Shown piece by piece: positions 59,146 to 64,000 of a stretch of 64,000 nucleotides of DNA (its first letter is position 1; each line of letters begins with the position of its first letter). Where the stretch lies: positions 29,001,564-29,065,563 of the forward strand of contig CAIIXF020000007.1 in NCBI GenBank assembly GCA_903813345.2, in the 5' to 3' direction. The translations under genes were made by a program, and so were the position numbers. Origin of the DNA: Owenia fusiformis. Taxonomy: Eukaryota > Annelida > Polychaeta > Sabellida > Oweniidae. The notes beneath the pieces are model-generated. The model saw nothing but the letters and a program-made list of their open reading frames with translations, was not told the DNA's origin and did not search any database.

Positions 59146-62100
59146 GGACGGCACATTGAAAAAACCCATTGTTGTTTACCAAACTTTATATCAAAGTGGT
59201 GTAGCGATATATGACGTCATCGCACTACTTGTTTCTGGTCCGTTGGCTACCATCTTTATGAGGTCCAATGAAACGGGAAACATTTAAACATTTGAAAATG
59301 AAAGTGACGGATAGAATTCTACTGATCTCTTCTTTCCAACTATCTCGTTTTAATGTTAGAAAAATGCACATAAATGGGAGTAAAATGCAATCAAACACGT
59401 GGGACTTTCACTCATTTTGTACCCTATATTCGTGCGAAATTAACATTGATTAAACATAATTTTTTAAAATGTCTGAATCGCTTAAAAGTTAAAGTAAATA
59501 CGATATTCTATAAGTACCAAATATCAATCAGTTCCGATAAAATGCCTTCATTTGTTACATTTTCTACGAAAACGGCTGGGCATAATTTCGGTAGAAATGT
59601 GTATTTTACGACGTTATATGCATGGTTGAATCCAAAAAGTAGCGTCATTCAGGAAATTATCATGTGTGCATAAAATCATGTGGATATTTCATTTTGAGTA
59701 ACTGAATTATCAAATTGACATATATATTGTCTTTGGAATATCACCTTTACACAGAATTATTTTCATAATGATTGCTCGATTTGCTCCATGATGAAATGCA
59801 ATTTTAGACCTGGAGCTGACTCGTATCAAAAAGTATTTAGCAATGAGTTCAGGCTCACTGATTTTAAAGATAGATAAAATGAACGAAAGGGAAAGGGTTA
59901 TGTGTGCCTAAAAGCATGTGGATATTTAACCTTTAATAAATGAATTACAATTTTGATGTTTATATAATCTGAAGAACATCACCTTTACACATAATTATTT
60001 TATGATAATTGTTCGATTTTTTCATGATAAACTGCAATTTTAGACCTGACACATATTAAAGAAGTATCGGACAATGTATTTAGGCCTACTGATTTTGAGG
60101 ATAAATAAAATGAGCAAAAGAAGAAAAGGTCACGTGTGCGCAAAAGCGTGTCAGTATTTGGATTTGAAGAAATGAATTAAAGTTTTGACATTAATATTAT
60201 TTGTGAAGCATCACCTTAACATAGAATTATTTTCATAATTTTTGCTTGATTCCTTCCATGAGAAAATGCAATTATAGACCTGGCACGCGTATCAAAGAAG
60301 TATTTGGCAATTTCGTCCAGTCTCATATTGGTTTTCAAGGTAAATGAAATAAGCAAAACTGGAAAAGGTCATGTGTGCGTAAATGCGTGTCAGTATTTAA
60401 TTTTGAAGAAATGAATTCATTTTTTGACATCAATATTATTTGTGAAGCATCATCTTAACATAGAATTATTTTTATAATTTTTGCTTGATTCCTTCTATGA
60501 AAAAATGCAATTATAGACCTGGCACGCGTATCAAAGAAGTATTTGGCAATTTCGTCCAGTCTCATATTGGTTTTCAAGGTAAATGAAATAAGCAAAACTG
60601 GAAAAGGTCATGTGTGCGTAAATGCGTGTCAGTATTTGGATTTGAAGAAATGAATTAAAGTTTTGACATTAATATTATTTGTGAAGCATCGCCTTAACAA
60701 GGAATTATTTTTATAATTTTTGCTTGATTCCTTCCATGAGAAAATGCAATTATAGACCTGGCACGCGTATCAAAGAAGTATTTGGCAATTTCGTCCAGTC
60801 TCATATTGGTTTTCAAGGTAAATGAAATAAGCAAAACTGGAAAAGGTCATGTGTGCGTAAATGCGTGTCAGTATTTAATTTTGAAGAAATGAATTAATTT
60901 TTTGACATAAATATTATTTGTGAAGCATCACCTTGACATAGAATTATTTTTATAATTTTTGCTTGATTCCTTCCATGAGAAAATGCAATTATAGACCTGG
61001 CACGCGTATCAAAGAAGTATTTGGCAATTTCGTCCAGTCTCATATTGGTTTTCAAGGTAAATGAAATAAGCAAAACTGGAAAAGGTCATGTGTGCGTAAA
61101 TGCGTGTCAGTATTTAATTTTGAAGAAATGAATTAATTTTTTGACATAAATATTATTTGTGAAGCATCACCTTGACATAGAATTATTTTTATAATTTTTG
61201 CTTGATTCCTTCCATGAGAAAATGCAATTATAGACCTGGCACGCGTATCAAAGAAGTATTTGGCAATTGCATCCAGTCTCATTGATTTTCAAGGTAGATG
61301 AAATAAGAAAAACTGGAAAAGGTCATGTGTGCGTAAATGCGTGTCAGTATTTAATTTTGAAGAAATGAATTCATTTTTTGACATTAATATTATTTGTGAA
61401 GCATCACCTTAACATAGAATTATTCTTGATTCCTTCCATTAGAAAATGCAATTATAGACCTGGCACGCATATTAACGAAGTATTTGGCAATTGCGTCCAG
61501 TCTCATTGGTTTTCAAGGTCAATGAAATATGCAAAACTGGAAAAGGTCATGTGTGCGTAAATGCGTGTCAGTATTTAATTTTGAAGAAATTAATTAATTT
61601 TTTTACATTAATATTATTTGTGATGCATCACCTCTACGCAGAATTATTTTTATAATTTTTGCTTGATTCCTTCCATGAGAAAATGCAATTATAGACCTGG
61701 TACACGTATCAAGGTTGTATTTAGAAATTGAGTTCGGTCTCCTTGGTTTTCAAGGTAAATTAAATGAGCAAAACTGGAAAAGGTGTGCTAAAAAGCGTGT
61801 GAGTATTTAATTTTTGATAATTTTTTTGACATTTTTGACATTTATTATATCTATGGGGAATCATCTTTACACAGAATTATTTTTCGATTCAAATTTAGTT
61901 CCTTTATTAGAAAGGCATGGCTAAGATTGGTTCTTATGTACAACTGTAATGAGATTTTTATGTTTGAATCGCAATAATGTCAAATGTGCGTGAATGCATG
62001 TCAATATCTTTTTTTTAAAAATTGAATTATGATTTTGACATTTTCATAAGCTTTAAACCATTGCCTTTCCACATATTTATTTATTTTAACATGAGAACTT

Positions 62101-63565
62101 TAAAAACGTTCATAACTGAACGGTCAATGTGAGTTGAATTAAAATAAAAAATATCAATTATCTGAGCATTTTCGTTACATTACGTCATACGGGATTTCGT
62201 GCTTTAAGTGGGCTGAAAGTGGAAATGGCACGTGTGCAAAAACGTTTGTTATCAATTCATCTTTCAAAACACATTTTTATTTTTTACATATCTATGATCT
62301 ATGATATATAACCTATGAAAAGAATTATTTTCAAATTAATTGCTAGGTTAATTCAATAAGCAATTCTGAGGTATATTTGAACTTTAATTCCATAGCAGAT
62401 AGAAAATGAAAGAAAATCGCGTTATAACACGAGTAATTGTCAAGTTCACGTCTTAAGTTTGATGTGGTAAAAAGCATTCTTCATAAGTCACACATTTAAG
62501 TTAAGGGAAGCCAAGATCATTTTAAAAATGAAACATTTGAATAGATATTTTTAACATTGAAATAAGAAAGAAAGTAAGCTTATACTAGTAGATTTGCTAG
62601 AACTAGCTGTTTGGAATTCATCAACTTTTCTCCACAGGATCATTTTGTAGTACAAATGCAGGTCATTCAAAGAAAATGTAGGTTTCAACATCCCCGTCTA
62701 TGAATATTGATCTTTTTCAGACAGCAAAGGTAAGTTTAAAATAGAATTACTTCTTACGAATCCAAATTACATTTAAACTTAGAATTGTGATCTACGATCT
62801 TATGGGTATGTCACAAATTTGATTAGATACATTCACTCAGCAGGCCGTTAAACATGTAATTAACTTTACAAGCGTAACTATAGGCAACTTCGATTTTAGT
62901 ATGTTCAAGTTCAAGTTCTGTAGTCTCGAGAGTCAAACGATTATCATAGTTTATTTGGTCTGCTTTTAGAATTGGGAAAACGAAGGCAAGGTTTATGTTT
63001 TATGAACATTCCGATTTGATAGCAAACTTTATTTTTGAGTGTATTAAATCAAATAAAGCTTATTGCGTCGGAACCTGTACGTTCGCCCAATTAAAAGCAA
63101 ATGTGCCGTCAATTAAAGAAACATGCACAGTGGTACACCCTTTTTGGAAAACATAACACTGATAATAAAAATTCATCAATTGTTATGAAATTTGCACCAT
63201 CATTAAAAAGAATCTCGAATTTCATGATGACAAAATATCGGATAAATATGACAAGAAATAAAAATTTGTTACATTTTTTCCCAAAAAGTTGTAAAATAAA
63301 AATAAACTAAAAAAATAATATTTTCACGACAAAAAATAGATAGGTCAACTATATTGATTATACATGACGTTTTCAAAGAGTAGAGAGCTAGATTCAAAGC
63401 ACCGTTCCTGCAAGTTTCAAATGAAAATATTAAAAACTGCGCGAGTAAGAGGACCGCAACTTTTTATGTCTACACTGACAAAAACTTGAAATTCACGTTG
63501 TAAAGATATAGTCCATCGCGGAAGTGCACGTCATAAAGCTGATGGGTTAAGGCAATGTGCCGTCC
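59146..63565. mobile_element. 4.4 kb non-autonomous TIR transposon inserted in the LINE
   Basis: The ends are GGACGGCACATTG at 59146 and its exact complement ending at 63565. Similarity continues through AACCCAT to about 24 bp. The flanks are AACAGTA (59139-59145) and AACTGTA (63566-63572), a 7 bp duplication with one mismatch, and LINE coding continues in frame outside both. The interior has no transposase. It has TGACGTCA near the left end, a tandem array (59660-62350) and an unrecognised stretch at 62350-63500. The duplication length fits P, hAT-like or Dada elements, but I cannot choose between them. Confidence 0.75.
59660..62350 (+). repeat. Tandem array of about 239 bp units
   Basis: About twelve units, recognised by GTGTGCGTAAATGCGTGTCA and AATTATAGACCTGGCACGCG. 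The central units (starts near 60373, 60612, 60851 and 61090) are spaced exactly 239 bp and are nearly identical. Units towards either end are diverged or shortened (spacings 237, 224, 233). This edge-to-centre gradient is what unequal crossing-over produces. The unit is non-coding. Confidence 0.85.
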
Positions 63566-64000
63566 AACTGTAATAAAATTCCGTACTTTTATTTTAACAA
63601 ACTGGCTCCGAATATGGACATTTTATTAAAAATGAATGTTTTCTCTAATGAGCATCTTGATAAACTGCCTGTGTTCTATAAACAAGTTCTAAAAGCATAT
63701 AATAGTTGTAAAGACCATGATATAATCAATAAATTAAAACACCATGAAATAATCCAACAAACCATATGGAATAACAGATTATTTCAATTGAAAGGCAAAC
63801 CAATTTTCTTCAAATCTTGGATAGATAGTGATATTATCTATGTCAAAGATCTCATAACTCAAAATGAATTTTTAAATGTTAACTATATTTTTGAAAAGTT
63901 AAAAAATAAAAAAAATTGGATTTCTGAATATTTTCAAGTCCTAACTGTAATGAAATCAATAAAAGGCTTTATTAATATAGAACAAGTAAAATTCACAAAT
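63566..64000 (+). pseudogene. Tx1/L1-like LINE ORF2, downstream part
   Basis: An open frame from the target duplication to the window edge, including PYFYFNKLAPNMD, LPVFYKQVLKAYNSC, IWNNRLFQLKGKPIFFKSW and WISEYFQVLTVMKS. These correspond to the conserved region after the RT thumb in Tx1/L1-type ORF2. It follows in phase and in order from the part ending at 59145, with no residues obviously lost, so both are one copy split by the 59146-63565 element. The C-terminal end lies beyond the window. Confidence 0.8.

Noticed and set aside
62721-62729. Nine-base candidate microexon: CTTTTTCAG before and GTAAGTTT after ACAGCAAAG
   Set aside because: Both splice signals look good, but it lies inside a non-coding transposon and no partner exons are visible.

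Overview
This 64 kb window is AT-rich metazoan genomic DNA, probably from an invertebrate. The evidence is a Tx1/L1-type LINE, hAT, Tc1/mariner and foldback DNA elements, helitron-like elements and no operon structure. I cannot name the species. Apart from one partial host exon at the left edge, almost everything recognisable is mobile or satellite DNA. Short open frames inside the repeats are treated as by-products.

Layout. 1-301 (minus strand) holds the first exon of a type II (signal-anchor) membrane protein that runs off the left edge. 302-3454 is unrecognised non-coding DNA with one small retroposon tail. 3455-5274 is a cluster of small inverted-repeat elements: a MITE inside a MITE, a palindromic mariner-like derivative carrying two back-to-back transposase 3' ends, and a third TIR element. 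6411-7295 is a decayed gene of a repetitive metazoan family whose motifs look FEN1/XPG-like. 7296-10653 is unrecognised.

10654-51541 (41 kb) is the main structure. It contains 18 non-autonomous helitron/Helentron-like elements, all in the same orientation. Each complete element has a 5' hairpin (AGACTCCAGAT / ATCTGGAGTCT), a head rich in AGGTCA, one to six copies of a roughly 475 bp monomer, a simple-repeat or TGACTCA-bearing tail, and a 3' end made of ATCTGGAGTCT, a 9-bp-stem hairpin and CTAG. I count 17 5' hairpins and 18 3' ends, arranged like nested brackets. Linker sequence on the two sides of interrupted copies matches uninterrupted copies, which supports repeated self-insertion just behind the 5' hairpin. 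Later segmental duplication has copied blocks. A 2.8 kb foldback element with a perfect 10 bp target duplication (46383-49216) sits inside element 17.

51542-53814 is unrecognised. 53815-56238 is a non-autonomous hAT element with a perfect 8 bp target duplication. 57834-59145 and 63566-64000 are two parts of one Tx1/L1-like LINE ORF2 (reverse transcriptase and downstream region), split by a 4.4 kb TIR element (59146-63565) that carries a tandem array of about 239 bp units.

All coordinates, counts and alignments were made by eye, so boundaries may be off by a few bases.
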